This document shows, one piece after another, positions 26,237 to 35,487 of a DNA stretch of 64,000 nt. Positions within the stretch are counted from its first letter, which is position 1. Every line of letters starts with the position of its first letter. The notes beneath the pieces are model-generated. The model was not told where the DNA came from, searched no databases, and saw only the letters and a list, made by a program, of their open reading frames with translations. This stretch comes from Arthrobacter sp. UNC362MFTsu5.1 (GTDB lineage: Bacteria > Actinomycetota > Actinomycetes > Actinomycetales > Micrococcaceae): the NCBI RefSeq assembly GCF_000685965.1, contig NZ_JMLE01000007.1, positions 1 to 64,000 of the forward strand. The letters are read 5' to 3'. A program made the translations under genes and the position numbers.

Positions 26237-27412
26237 CTAGCTGGTCGCTGCCCAGCCGCAGCCCCAGGGCTGGAGGCCGCGCTGTGCGTACACGCGGTTG
26301 GCGATGTCGATCTGCTGCGCCTTGGTGGCGAGGCTGGCGTTGGGTGCGTACGCCCCGCCGCCGGAACCAATCCAGGTCTGGATGTCGAACTGCAGTCCGC
26401 CGTAGTAGCCGTTTCCGGAGTTGATGGACCAGTTGCCGGTGGATTCGCACTGCGCGATCTTGTCCCACATGGCTTCGTTCATCATGGCGGGGGCTGCTGC
26501 GCCGGTGTTCGCGGCGGCTTCAGCCTTGGGCTTTTCCTTGGTCCCCACGGAGACCTTTTCGGTCACGGGCTGGACGGAGACGGTCTCGGAGACGAGGGTC
26601 CGGGCGGCTTCGCGGCCGTCCACCAGCACGAGCTTGAAGTTCTTGTCCACCTTGCCGGGGACACCGGCCTGGGTGACCTTCTTCTCGCCCACGAAGAGAT
26701 CGGCGCTTTCGGAACTCATCGTGTCGAAAGGAACCTCCTCGGAGGTGGCGGCTGTCTTGGTGGAATCCACCCGGGACACCTTGATGGCCATGTCATTGAC
26801 GACGTGGGCGTTGCGGGGCTGGGACAGCCGGTCGCCTGCGCCGACGGTTACTCCGGCGTCATTGAGGACCTCAGCCACGGTTGCCGCAGTGGTGGTCGCC
26901 TTGGTGGCCTTGCCGTCCGCCAGGATGCTGACGGTCTTGGGGGTGGAGATGGCCACAAAGGAACCGGAAACGGCAAGCTGGGCGTCCTTCGGCACGGAGA
27001 CTTCCGAGGCGCTGGCAACGCCGAGTTCCGTGACCAGTCCTTCGACATTGGCCGAGGTGGTGTTAATGGTCTTTTCTGCCCCGTCGAGGCTGATCTTCAC
27101 GGCCTTGGCGAGATTGACGTTGATGACCGAGCCATCCTCCACGCGGGCGTCCGCAGACGGGGATACCCGGTCCGCGGCCTGCAGCTCCACCTTGGCACTC
27201 TTGACCACTTGGCCTACGGTCCCGCCGAAGGTCTGGACGGAGCTGACTTTGCCGTCCACGTTCAGGGTGACTGTCTTGTTGTTGCCTACGAAGGCCACGA
27301 GGCCCAGCACGAGTGCCGAGAGCACAACCAGCTGGGCGCCGACCTTGACGAAACTGAATTTACCGTCCGAAGTGAAGAACTTGACCACGATTGCCCGTAA
27401 CTCTAGGACCAT
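26237..27412 (-). CDS. rpfB: resuscitation-promoting factor RpfB-type (DUF348 x3, G5, transglycosylase-like)
   Basis: 391 residues from the ATG at 27412; a GTG 21 bases downstream is an alternative and no strong ribosome site marks either. A single N-terminal membrane segment (about 25-45) precedes three DUF348 ubiquitin-like domains, a G5 domain (about 210-285), and the C-terminal Rpf domain (about 315-391) with the catalytic Glu in QCESTGNW and GGLQFDIQTW. Rpf proteins cleave peptidoglycan and promote regrowth from dormancy. An unusually long 270-bp leader precedes it, and a strong terminator follows. Confidence 0.94.
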   Translation of the reverse strand: MVLELRAIVVKFFTSDGKFSFVKVGAQLVVLSALVLGLVAFVGNNKTVTLNVDGKVSSVQTFGGTVGQVVKSAKVELQAADRVSPSADARVEDGSVINVNLAKAVKISLDGAEKTINTTSANVEGLVTELGVASASEVSVPKDAQLAVSGSFVAISTPKTVSILADGKATKATTTAATVAEVLNDAGVTVGAGDRLSQPRNAHVVNDMAIKVSRVDSTKTAATSEEVPFDTMSSESADLFVGEKKVTQAGVPGKVDKNFKLVLVDGREAARTLVSETVSVQPVTEKVSVGTKEKPKAEAAANTGAAAPAMMNEAMWDKIAQCESTGNWSINSGNGYYGGLQFDIQTWIGSGGGAYAPNASLATKAQQIDIANRVYAQRGLQPWGCGWAATS

Positions 27413-27682
27413 CCGGGCACGGGGAAAAACGCACATCACCCACCGACGCAAACACCCTCAGGGCAACTCCGGACATGGTCCGGATGTTTGCAGCAGACGT
27501 GTGCGCCGCCATGCTCAGGACTCCGCAGACCAGCCTCTCGGCAGGTCCGGAACTGAGCGAAATTATCCGAAGGCCTTCCCCGACCCCGGCTAATAGTTAT
27601 CCACTGTAACCGAAGCGTTATAAAGCATCCAAGATTTTGTGCATACCTGGTATTCCTGAGGGTTCCCTGATCGGGGCTCTCC
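27413..27682 (-). promoter_or_regulatory. 270-bp leader/promoter region of rpfB
   Basis: The gap between tatD and rpfB has an AT-rich block at about 27590-27640 that probably holds the promoter, leaving a long 5' leader. I looked for a c-di-AMP (ydaO) riboswitch, which is known upstream of rpf genes in some actinobacteria, and did not see its conserved blocks. Confidence 0.35.
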
Positions 27683-28570
27683 TCAGTCCCAGGATCCGTA
27701 CGCCTGCAGGGAATTCCGGGCAATCCGAGCGCAAATGTCGGACAAATCAGTGCTTGTCAACTCGGCCATGGCACGGACCGTATGAGGGATCAGGTAACTG
27801 GCGTTGGGCCGGCCGCGGAAGGGGTGCGGGGTCAGGAAGGGCGCATCGGTTTCCACCAGGACCCGGGCAGGGTCGGCAATCACAAGTGCTTCACGGAGGT
27901 TGGCCGCGTTCTTGAACGTGACCGTTCCTGCGAACGACATGTACCAGCCTTCGTTGTTGCAGGTGCGGGCGAGCTGTTCATCTCCGGAGAAGCAATGGAA
28001 CACCACCCGCTCGGGGGCGCCCTCTTCGCGCAGGACCTGGACAACGTCGTCGTGGGCGTCCCGGTCATGGATCTGCAGCGTCAGGCCGAGGCGCTTGGCA
28101 ATGTCGATGTGGCGCCGGAACGAGTACCGCTGGTGCTTCAGCCCCTCCCCCTCGGTGCGGAAGAAATCCAGGCCCGTCTCACCAATGGCACGGATCCTGG
28201 GATGCGCTGCCAGGGCCTCGATCTCGGCCAGCGCATCCTCCAGTTCGCCGCGGGCGGCGTAGTCCGGGGCGTCGTTGGGGTGGATGGCCACAGCACCGAG
28301 AAGGCGGGGGTCCAGGTCAACGGCCTGCACCGTGAACCGGGAGGATTCCAGGTCGCAGCCAACCTGCACGGCTCCCTGCACGCCTACTGACGCCGCAACG
28401 TCCAGTGCGGCGGCCACCTCCACCTTCACGTCGGCGTTGGGGAAGTCCAGGTGCGTGTGGTTGTCCATGACCGGGACGGGCAGCGGCTCGGGAGCGGGCG
28501 GATAGCCCTGCCGGCCGGAGCCGTCGCTTCCGGGCACGCGAAACGGGGCTGGCGTCAACGGGGTGTTCAT
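27683..28570 (-). CDS. tatD: TatD family metal-dependent hydrolase
   Basis: 295 residues. The amidohydrolase-fold metal ligands are visible: HTHLDF, the Glu in IGETGLDFF, QIHDRDAHDD, FHCFSGD and ETDAPFLTP. About 35 residues of Pro-rich N-terminus precede the domain. TatD proteins are 3'-5' exonucleases or deoxyribonucleases. The gene is divergent from the MoxR operon. Confidence 0.93.
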   Translation of the reverse strand: MNTPLTPAPFRVPGSDGSGRQGYPPAPEPLPVPVMDNHTHLDFPNADVKVEVAAALDVAASVGVQGAVQVGCDLESSRFTVQAVDLDPRLLGAVAIHPNDAPDYAARGELEDALAEIEALAAHPRIRAIGETGLDFFRTEGEGLKHQRYSFRRHIDIAKRLGLTLQIHDRDAHDDVVQVLREEGAPERVVFHCFSGDEQLARTCNNEGWYMSFAGTVTFKNAANLREALVIADPARVLVETDAPFLTPHPFRGRPNASYLIPHTVRAMAELTSTDLSDICARIARNSLQAYGSWD

Positions 28571-28743
28571 CCTTCTACCCTAGCTTCCCGGGCTTCCCGG
28601 ATCCTGCCGGGAAATACCGGAACTCTCTGTTAGCCCCGGCAGTTGTGTTAGTAGTCTGGTGGCATACGGGCGAACGCCCGACGGCGGGCGCCGGCACTTC
28701 CTGCCAACCCGTGCCAGGCTTCCCCAGGTCTGAAAGGCTGCCG

Positions 28744-29862
28744 ATGGACTCCCACAGACGCACGACAGTAGATGAAGCCCTCCCTGACGGGCAGGTCTTC
28801 CCCGACGGTGCGGGAGTGGCGGGAAACCCACTGAACGGGACCCGGCCGCCGGCCATGGACGCCGAAGCCTTCCACGCCGCCAGCGAGCGCATCCTGTCAG
28901 CCATTAATACGGTCATCGACGGCAAGGCCGAAGCGGCGAAGCTTGCCCTGACGGTTCTTCTGGCCCAGGGGCACCTGCTGCTTGAGGATGTTCCCGGTGT
29001 GGGAAAGACGCTGCTCGCCAAGACACTCGCCCGCACCATCGACTGCTCGGTGAGCAGGATCCAGTTCACCCCGGACCTCCTGCCCTCGGACGTCACAGGT
29101 GTGTCCATCTACAACCAGGCCTCGCGGCTGTTCGAATTCAGGCCCGGCGCCGTGTTCGCGAACATTGTCATCGGGGACGAGATCAACCGCGCTTCCGCAA
29201 AGACCCAGTCTGCGCTCCTGGAGTGCATGGAAGAGCACCAGGTCACAGTGGACGGGCACTCCTACAAGCTGGACGAGCCCTTTATGGTGGTGGCCACCCA
29301 GAATCCCATTGAGATGGAAGGGACCTATCCGCTGCCGGAAGCGCAGCGCGACCGGTTTATGGCCCGGATCTCCATGGGCTATCCGGACAAGGACTCGGAG
29401 ATCGAGATGCTGGAGACGCACCAGGCGACCTCGCCGCTGACCCGGGTGACCGCCGTCGTCACTTCGGCCGATGTGGCCGGCATGATCGCCGCCGTCCAGC
29501 GCGTCTACGTTTCGCAGGCAGTCAAGGAGTACACCGTGGCGCTGGGGCGCGCCACCCGCGAAAGCGCCATGCTCCGCCTCGGCGCCAGTCCCCGGTCCAT
29601 GCTCCAACTGCTGCGGGCGGCGAAGGCCACCGCCGCGCTGGAGGGCCGGAACTTCGTGCTGCCCGACGACGTCGTCACCGTTGCCGAAGCCGTGCTGGCG
29701 CACAGGATCATCCTCGACCGCAAGGCCGCCAGCACGGGCGAAACCCCGCACAGTGTCATCCGCAGCATCCTGGCCAAACTTCCTGTGCCGCAGGAAATGT
29801 CCGCAGCCCCCTCCCGGGCCGGCAGCCCGCGCGGCGGCGCGGACCTTCGGCACAGCCGCTAG
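28744..29862 (+). CDS. MoxR family AAA+ ATPase
   Basis: 372 residues from the ATG at 28744 (AAAGGC upstream). MoxR features: Walker A EDVPGVGKTLLAKTLA, GDEINRASAKTQSALLECM as Walker B, and sensor FMVVATQNPIEMEGTYPLPEAQ. MoxR ATPases act as chaperones for assembly of protein complexes. It starts the operon MoxR-DUF58-TgpA; 14 bp separate it from the DUF58 gene. Confidence 0.94.
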   Translation: MDSHRRTTVDEALPDGQVFPDGAGVAGNPLNGTRPPAMDAEAFHAASERILSAINTVIDGKAEAAKLALTVLLAQGHLLLEDVPGVGKTLLAKTLARTIDCSVSRIQFTPDLLPSDVTGVSIYNQASRLFEFRPGAVFANIVIGDEINRASAKTQSALLECMEEHQVTVDGHSYKLDEPFMVVATQNPIEMEGTYPLPEAQRDRFMARISMGYPDKDSEIEMLETHQATSPLTRVTAVVTSADVAGMIAAVQRVYVSQAVKEYTVALGRATRESAMLRLGASPRSMLQLLRAAKATAALEGRNFVLPDDVVTVAEAVLAHRIILDRKAASTGETPHSVIRSILAKLPVPQEMSAAPSRAGSPRGGADLRHSR

Positions 29863-29876
29863 CGGACGGCGCCACG

Positions 29877-31277
29877 ATGGCCCTCACCGACAGGCTCCCG
29901 CGGCATCTCTTCAGCACTCGCGGCTGGGGGTTGCTGGCTGCCGGTGTGGTCTCATTGCTGGCAGCACAGGTCATGGGCAGGCGCGACCTCCTCTCGCTCG
30001 GCATCCTGCTGATCGTCCTCCCGCTGGTTTCACTGGCAGGGATACGCCTCCTCAAGCCCCGGTTCAAGGTGTACCGGGAATTCAGCCCAGCCAGTGTGGA
30101 AACGTCCTCGACCACCACCGTGCGCCTCGCTGTGGCCCGGACCGGCCCGGCCACCGGCCAGGTCATCATGGAGGAACGCCTCCCGTCGCGGTTCGGTGAG
30201 TCGCCGGCCTTCCGTTTCCCGTCACGCTCGGCGACCGGCGGGACCAGCCGCTACGAATACCACCTCCGGTCCGGCAAACGGGGTCAGTTCGTCATTGGCC
30301 CGGTGACGGCCGAGTTCACCGATCCCTTTGGACTTTCGCTGCACCGCCACGCAATCGACGACGGCGACACCCTGACGGTGACGCCCGCCGCCGTCGAACT
30401 CCCCGCGACGGGACTTGCCGGCGCACGCGGCAACGACGGCGTCACGGCCACGCGCATCCGGGCAAACCCGAGCGACGACGACGTCATGACCCGCGAATAC
30501 CGCCACGGAGATCCGATGCGCCGGGTCCACTGGGCCGCGACCGCCAGGCACGGGGCCCTGATGGTGCGGCAAGAGGAATCCGTGACCACGCCGGAGGCCA
30601 CCATCATCCTGGACCAGCGGTGGTCGGCGTTTGCGCGCGGACCGGGCGCCGCCTTTTCTGCCACGTCCGGTGAGGACGGCCACGAACTGGTCACCAGCGA
30701 CGCCTTCGAATGGGCGGTTACGGCCGCCATGTCGGTGAGCGCCCATCTGGCCGAACGCAACTACGCCCTGCGGTTCCTCGACCCCGCGGGGGAAGCGGCC
30801 TTCCTGCAATCCCCCTCCGCCCCGGAACCGGAGGCCGAGGAATACACCGGGTCCGCGGGCCTGCAGTCCATCGCCGAGAGCCTGGCGGCCATCCAGCTCT
30901 CCGGCGCCCACCATGCAGCGCACCATGCAGCGCCCGAATCGGGTCAGCGGGCCTTCGACGACCGGCTCATGGACAAGCTTTCCGCCCACCGCCAGCGCGG
31001 CCCCATCATGGCGATCCTGGGCCACGTGCAGGCAGCCGAGGCACGCTCGCTGTCCGCCGCCGCCGGGTTCGGGGCCAACGCCTTTGCGATCATCGTCACC
31101 GACCATCCCGGAGAGTGCCGCGACGCCGTTGAGGTCCTGCGGTCCGGCGGCTGGCGGGCCGTGGCCATCACCCCCGGCACATCGGTGGCAGCGGCGTGGT
31201 CCTCTTTCGACCAGCGCGATGCGGCTGCCGCCACGGCCGCCGCGGACGTCCGCCGCGCCACAGGAGTCAGCCGATGA
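29877..31277 (+). CDS. DUF58 domain-containing membrane protein
   Basis: 466 residues. Two N-terminal membrane helices (about 18-58) are followed by a soluble region and the DUF58 motif EYRHGDPMRRVHWAATARHG (about 204-223), then a von Willebrand A-like fold. DUF58 proteins are regularly encoded beside MoxR and are thought to be its clients. Its stop overlaps the next ATG (ATGA), so it is coupled to the transglutaminase gene. Confidence 0.92.
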   Translation: MALTDRLPRHLFSTRGWGLLAAGVVSLLAAQVMGRRDLLSLGILLIVLPLVSLAGIRLLKPRFKVYREFSPASVETSSTTTVRLAVARTGPATGQVIMEERLPSRFGESPAFRFPSRSATGGTSRYEYHLRSGKRGQFVIGPVTAEFTDPFGLSLHRHAIDDGDTLTVTPAAVELPATGLAGARGNDGVTATRIRANPSDDDVMTREYRHGDPMRRVHWAATARHGALMVRQEESVTTPEATIILDQRWSAFARGPGAAFSATSGEDGHELVTSDAFEWAVTAAMSVSAHLAERNYALRFLDPAGEAAFLQSPSAPEPEAEEYTGSAGLQSIAESLAAIQLSGAHHAAHHAAPESGQRAFDDRLMDKLSAHRQRGPIMAILGHVQAAEARSLSAAAGFGANAFAIIVTDHPGECRDAVEVLRSGGWRAVAITPGTSVAAAWSSFDQRDAAAATAAADVRRATGVSR

Positions 31278-33808
31278 CCATGACTCCCCAGCGGCACTCC
31301 GGTCCGGGGACCGGCCGCACGTCCGAGGTCCTGGCACCAGCCACGGCGCCGGCTCCACGGCCGCGCCGGGTCGGCGCGCAGCCCTGGGTCATGGCCGCTG
31401 CCGTCGCCCTGGCCGTCGCCGGCGCCGCCCTGTCCCTGAACGGAGTGCTGCGGGGCTGGGCCTGGTATCTTCCGGTGCTGACCACAGTCTTTGTTGTTGC
31501 CCTGGCCATGGCCGCCCTGAGGTCGCTGCGGGCGCAACCCTTCCTGGTGGCGCTCGGCGGCTTCGCAGCGCTCGTCTTCATCCTGACCTTCACGTTCTTC
31601 CGCAGGTTCAGCATCGCCGGGTTCATTCCGTCCGGGGACACCATGGAGCAGTTGGGCCGGTATCTGCGCCGGGCCAGCGAAACCGTCCTGGCCGAGAGCT
31701 CCCCCGTGGCCCCGAACGCCGGCATCGTACTGGTCACCTGCGCGGTCCTGGGCCTGGTGGTCATCTTGGTCGATGCCCTTGCGGTGCCCCTGGCTCTTCC
31801 GGCAACCAGCGGGCTGGGGCTCGTGGCCGTCCTGGTGGTACCGGCCATGGTCAAACCGCAGAGCGTCGGGCCGTGGGCGTTTGCGGCCGCTGCCGCCGGC
31901 TACCTCATGATCCTTGCCTGCAGCCAGTGGTTCGCCCCGGCTGACCGCACCGTGGCCGACACCGCCCGGAATCCCGGACAGTTCCGCCGTGCGGCCCTCA
32001 CGGGGGGCATGGCGCTGGTGATCACGCTCCTCCTCCCCCTCGCCATTCCGGGCTTCGACCAAGGCACGTTTCCGCAGGGTTCCAGGCTCAACCCGTGGGG
32101 TTCGTCCACCGGCCTCAACCCCATGATCAGCCTGGGCAACAGCTTGCGGAGTCCATCCGGCGACGGGCGCATCACCTATGCCACCAGTGCCAGCAGGCCC
32201 CCTTACCTGCGGTCCGTCACCGTGGACCGGTTCGACGGCGATTCGTGGTCACCGGACGACCGTGACGGGTCCCGCCGGGTGGGCGTCGGGCGGATGGACA
32301 CCGGGTATGAGATCGTCGCTGACGAGCAGGTCCGGCAGGTCACTGCGATCAATACCGGGCGTTTCACCAGCCCCTACCTGCCGGCGCCGTACGCTCCGGA
32401 CTCGGTCAACGGCCTGGACGGGCGGTGGAGCTGGGATCCGGCCACCCTGAGCATCAAGGGCGTGGACACCAACTCACGGAACCAGCAGTACGTTGTGCAG
32501 TCCAGCGCCCCCAGGCTCACGCCCGAACTGTTGTCCCGGTCTTCGGCGGCGGTTCGCGGGATCTCGGAGGAATTCATCCGGCCGCCCAACAACGTGCCGG
32601 ACATCGTGCGCAGCACCGCGGACACGGTGACCGCGGGAAGCAGCACGGCGTATGCCAAGGCAATGGCCATCCAGAACTACCTGCGCTCCGTCGAATTCAC
32701 CTATTCCCTGCAGTCCCCCGTGCAGGGCGGCTACGACGGCAACGGGCTCTCCGTTCTGGCGGACTTCCTGACCCAGAAGAGCGGCTATTGCATCCATTTC
32801 GCCTCGGCCATGGCCGTGATGGCCAGGCTGGAAGGGATCCCCAGCCGCATCGCCGTGGGGTATGCACCGGGCCGGTCCACGGGCGGCACGGTTTCGGTTC
32901 CCGGGCAGGGCGCACTGACAGAATACGAAGTTGACTCCAGGGACGCGCACGCCTGGCCGGAACTGTATTTCCAAGGACTCGGCTGGGTGGCATTCGAACC
33001 CACACCTTCCCGTGGCATGGTGCCGGACTACGCAGCGCAGGCCTTCACGCCGGGCGGCGCCGGCACCAATGAAAACAACGACGACCTCATCCCGTCCAAT
33101 GCCGCCACACCGGGTGCCACACCGGAAACACCCGCGCCGCTCCCCGGGCTGGATTCGGCCGGTGAGGCAGGGCACCCGCTGACGCTCCCGCTCTACGGCG
33201 CCGCCGGCCTCCTGGTCCTTGCGCTGATCGCCGCATCGCCCCGGATGGTCCGCACCGGCCTGCGGTCACAACGGCTCAGGCGCGCACCGTCCCCGGGGGG
33301 CAACGCGGCCGCGGCAGCCTGGGCCGAGCTACGGGATCTGGCCACCGACTACGGACTGGCTCCCGGCCTCAGCGAAACTCCGCGGCACTTCTCCGGCCGG
33401 TTGCGCTCGTCGGCTGCCCTGGGCGGGCCGGACAATGCGGACGACGCCGGCGCCCGGGCGGTTGCGTCGCTGACCGCTGACTACGAACGCCAGCAGTACG
33501 GGCCGCCGGCCGGGACGCCCGACGGCGCCGCCGCTGCCGGGGCTGCGGGAACTGCCGGGGCCGCCGGCGCCGCCGCACCCTCCGCGGCAGACAGGATGGC
33601 GGTGGTGCAGGCATCGCTGCGGAGGCACTCGCGGCCGGCCCGCAGGCTCCGGGCGGAATGGCTGCCGCCGTCGGTCATGAACCGGTGGGGGCGCATCGTC
33701 ACCGCCCCGTTACGTGCCGTCGCACGGGCCGCCGCCATACCGGCGCAGGCCGCCGCGCGGTCCTGGCGGACGGTGCGCGACGGCCTGCGGAGGCTGCGGC
33801 AGGGTTAG
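31274..33808 (+). CDS. TgpA-type transglutaminase-domain membrane protein with DUF4129-like tail
   Basis: 844 residues from the ATG overlapping the DUF58 stop. Six or seven N-terminal membrane helices (about 38-260) precede an external transglutaminase-like domain with Cys506 in GYCIHFASAM and His559 in SRDAHAWPE; the third triad position is in WVAFEPTP. One more helix lies near 640, and the tail (AWAELRDLATDYGLAPG...ERQQYG) resembles DUF4129. Family members are putative envelope proteases/transglutaminases of unknown substrate. The C-terminal Ala-rich stretch at 33530-33590 is low complexity. Confidence 0.92.
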   Translation: MTMTPQRHSGPGTGRTSEVLAPATAPAPRPRRVGAQPWVMAAAVALAVAGAALSLNGVLRGWAWYLPVLTTVFVVALAMAALRSLRAQPFLVALGGFAALVFILTFTFFRRFSIAGFIPSGDTMEQLGRYLRRASETVLAESSPVAPNAGIVLVTCAVLGLVVILVDALAVPLALPATSGLGLVAVLVVPAMVKPQSVGPWAFAAAAAGYLMILACSQWFAPADRTVADTARNPGQFRRAALTGGMALVITLLLPLAIPGFDQGTFPQGSRLNPWGSSTGLNPMISLGNSLRSPSGDGRITYATSASRPPYLRSVTVDRFDGDSWSPDDRDGSRRVGVGRMDTGYEIVADEQVRQVTAINTGRFTSPYLPAPYAPDSVNGLDGRWSWDPATLSIKGVDTNSRNQQYVVQSSAPRLTPELLSRSSAAVRGISEEFIRPPNNVPDIVRSTADTVTAGSSTAYAKAMAIQNYLRSVEFTYSLQSPVQGGYDGNGLSVLADFLTQKSGYCIHFASAMAVMARLEGIPSRIAVGYAPGRSTGGTVSVPGQGALTEYEVDSRDAHAWPELYFQGLGWVAFEPTPSRGMVPDYAAQAFTPGGAGTNENNDDLIPSNAATPGATPETPAPLPGLDSAGEAGHPLTLPLYGAAGLLVLALIAASPRMVRTGLRSQRLRRAPSPGGNAAAAAWAELRDLATDYGLAPGLSETPRHFSGRLRSSAALGGPDNADDAGARAVASLTADYERQQYGPPAGTPDGAAAAGAAGTAGAAGAAAPSAADRMAVVQASLRRHSRPARRLRAEWLPPSVMNRWGRIVTAPLRAVARAAAIPAQAAARSWRTVRDGLRRLRQG

Positions 33809-33811
33809 CCT

Positions 33812-33841
33812 GCCGGCCGGACTGCGTCCGGACTAGCCGGC
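33812..33841. terminator. hairpin between convergent TgpA and gabD genes
   Basis: CCGGAC (33817-33822) and GTCCGG (33826-33831) form a 6-bp stem with a TGC loop; outer arms GCCGG (33812-33816) and CCGGC (33837-33841) extend it across a 5-nt bulge. It overlaps the last codons of gabD. Confidence 0.4.
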
Positions 33842-35332
33842 GTAGGGGTCGGCGATGCCGATGTACTGGGTGTACAGGTATTCCTCGATGCCCTCCAGGC
33901 CGCCTTCGCGGCCCAGGCCGGACTGCTTGACGCCGCCGAACGGGGCGGCCGCGTTGGACACGACGCCGGCGTTCAGGCCGAGCATGCCGGTCTCGAGGCG
34001 TTCGCCCATCCGGATGCCCCGGTTCAGGTCCCTGGTAAACACGTAGGCCACCAGGCCGTACTCGGTGTTGTTGGCCAGGCGGACCGCCTCGTCCTCGCTG
34101 CCGAAGGTGATGATCGGCGCGACCGGCCCGAAGATCTCCTCGGACAGGATCCGGGTGCCCTCAGTGACGCCCTTGAGGATGGTGGGCTGGTAGAAGTAGC
34201 CCGGACCGTCCACCGGACCGCCGCCGGCCACTGCCACGGCGCCGGAGTTCACGGCGTCGGTGACGAGCTCGTGGACCTTGTCCCGGCTCTTGGCATCGAT
34301 CAGCGGACCCACCTTGGACTCCGGCTCGGTGCCGCGGGCGGTGGTCATCTCGCCCATTTTCGCGGCGAACTTCTCCGCGAACTCGTCCGCGACGGACTCG
34401 TGCACAATGAACCGGTTGGCCGCGGTGCAGGCCTCGCCCATGTTCCGCAGCTTCGCCAGCATCGCCCCGGCCACGGCGGCGTCCACGTCGGCGTCCTCGA
34501 AGACCACGAACGGGGCATTTCCGCCGAGTTCCATGGAGGTCCGCAGCACGGTTTCGGACGCATCCGAGAGCAGCCGGCGGCCCACCTCGGTGGAGCCGGT
34601 GAAGGAAAGCTTCCGCAGCCGGGAGTCCTTGATCAACGGGCCCGTCGTGGCGCCGGCCGTGGAGGTGGGGATGACGTTCAGGACACCGGCGGGCAGTCCG
34701 GCCTCCTGCATCACAGCGGCGAACAGCTGGGAGGTCAGCGGGGTCAGGTTGGCGGATTTGAGCACCATGGTGCAGCCGGCGGCAACGGCCGGGGCGATCT
34801 TGCGGGTGGCCATCGCCAGCGGGAAGTTCCACGGCGTGATCAGCAGGCAGGGCCCCACCGGCTTCTTCGTCACCAGAAGGCGGGACTTGCCGTCCGGGGA
34901 CACCGAGTAGCGGCCGAATGCACGGACGGCTTCCTCGGAGAACCAGCGCAGGAACTCGGCGCCGTAGGTGACCTCGCCGCGGGCTTCGGCCAGCGGCTTG
35001 CCCATCTCCATGGTCATCAGCAGCGCGAAGTCCTCGGCGCGGGCGGTGACCATTTCGAACGCACGGCGCAGGATTTCGCCGCGCTCACGGGGCGGGACCT
35101 TGGCCCAGGAATCCTGCGCGGCAACGGCAGCATCGAGGGCAGCCTTGCCGTCCTCGGCCCCGGCGTCAGCGATGCTGAGCAGGACCTTTCCGGTGGCGGG
35201 ATCTTCGACGTCGAACGTCTTCCCGGACGCCGCCGGGCGCCATTCGCCGTTGATCAGCAGGCCGGTGGGAACAGAGGCCAGCAGCTCGCTCTCGCGCTCC
35301 GCAGTAACAGTGGGCTGTGCAGTTACAGTCAC
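33833..35332 (-). CDS. gabD: NADP-dependent succinate-semialdehyde dehydrogenase
   Basis: 499 residues from a GTG with GAGGGAG upstream. Aldehyde dehydrogenase motifs: ITPWNFPLAM, SFTGSTEVG, the catalytic Glu in MELGGNAPFVV and the catalytic Cys in GEACTAANR. The sequence is closest in pattern to the GabD/SSADH branch; it oxidises succinate semialdehyde to succinate. It stands alone, converging with the MoxR operon, with no GABA transaminase nearby. Another semialdehyde could be the substrate. Confidence 0.85.
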   Translation of the reverse strand: MTVTAQPTVTAERESELLASVPTGLLINGEWRPAASGKTFDVEDPATGKVLLSIADAGAEDGKAALDAAVAAQDSWAKVPPRERGEILRRAFEMVTARAEDFALLMTMEMGKPLAEARGEVTYGAEFLRWFSEEAVRAFGRYSVSPDGKSRLLVTKKPVGPCLLITPWNFPLAMATRKIAPAVAAGCTMVLKSANLTPLTSQLFAAVMQEAGLPAGVLNVIPTSTAGATTGPLIKDSRLRKLSFTGSTEVGRRLLSDASETVLRTSMELGGNAPFVVFEDADVDAAVAGAMLAKLRNMGEACTAANRFIVHESVADEFAEKFAAKMGEMTTARGTEPESKVGPLIDAKSRDKVHELVTDAVNSGAVAVAGGGPVDGPGYFYQPTILKGVTEGTRILSEEIFGPVAPIITFGSEDEAVRLANNTEYGLVAYVFTRDLNRGIRMGERLETGMLGLNAGVVSNAAAPFGGVKQSGLGREGGLEGIEEYLYTQYIGIADPYAG

Positions 35333-35487
35333 GATGACTCCCTCGTCAGCAATTGGGGTGTGGGATGGGTTCAGCTCTCGGCTGCTTTACAGCCACGGTA
35401 CTGCCGTCCGCTCCGGAGCGTCTATGCATGGGCGCACTACGCACTTTGGAACTTGCTGTGCAGCTGCACAAGGCCCGAGCCCGGCTT

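Noticed and set aside
27413-27682. c-di-AMP (ydaO) riboswitch upstream of rpfB
   Set aside because: None of the conserved blocks, for example GTCAGCTAACC, is present.
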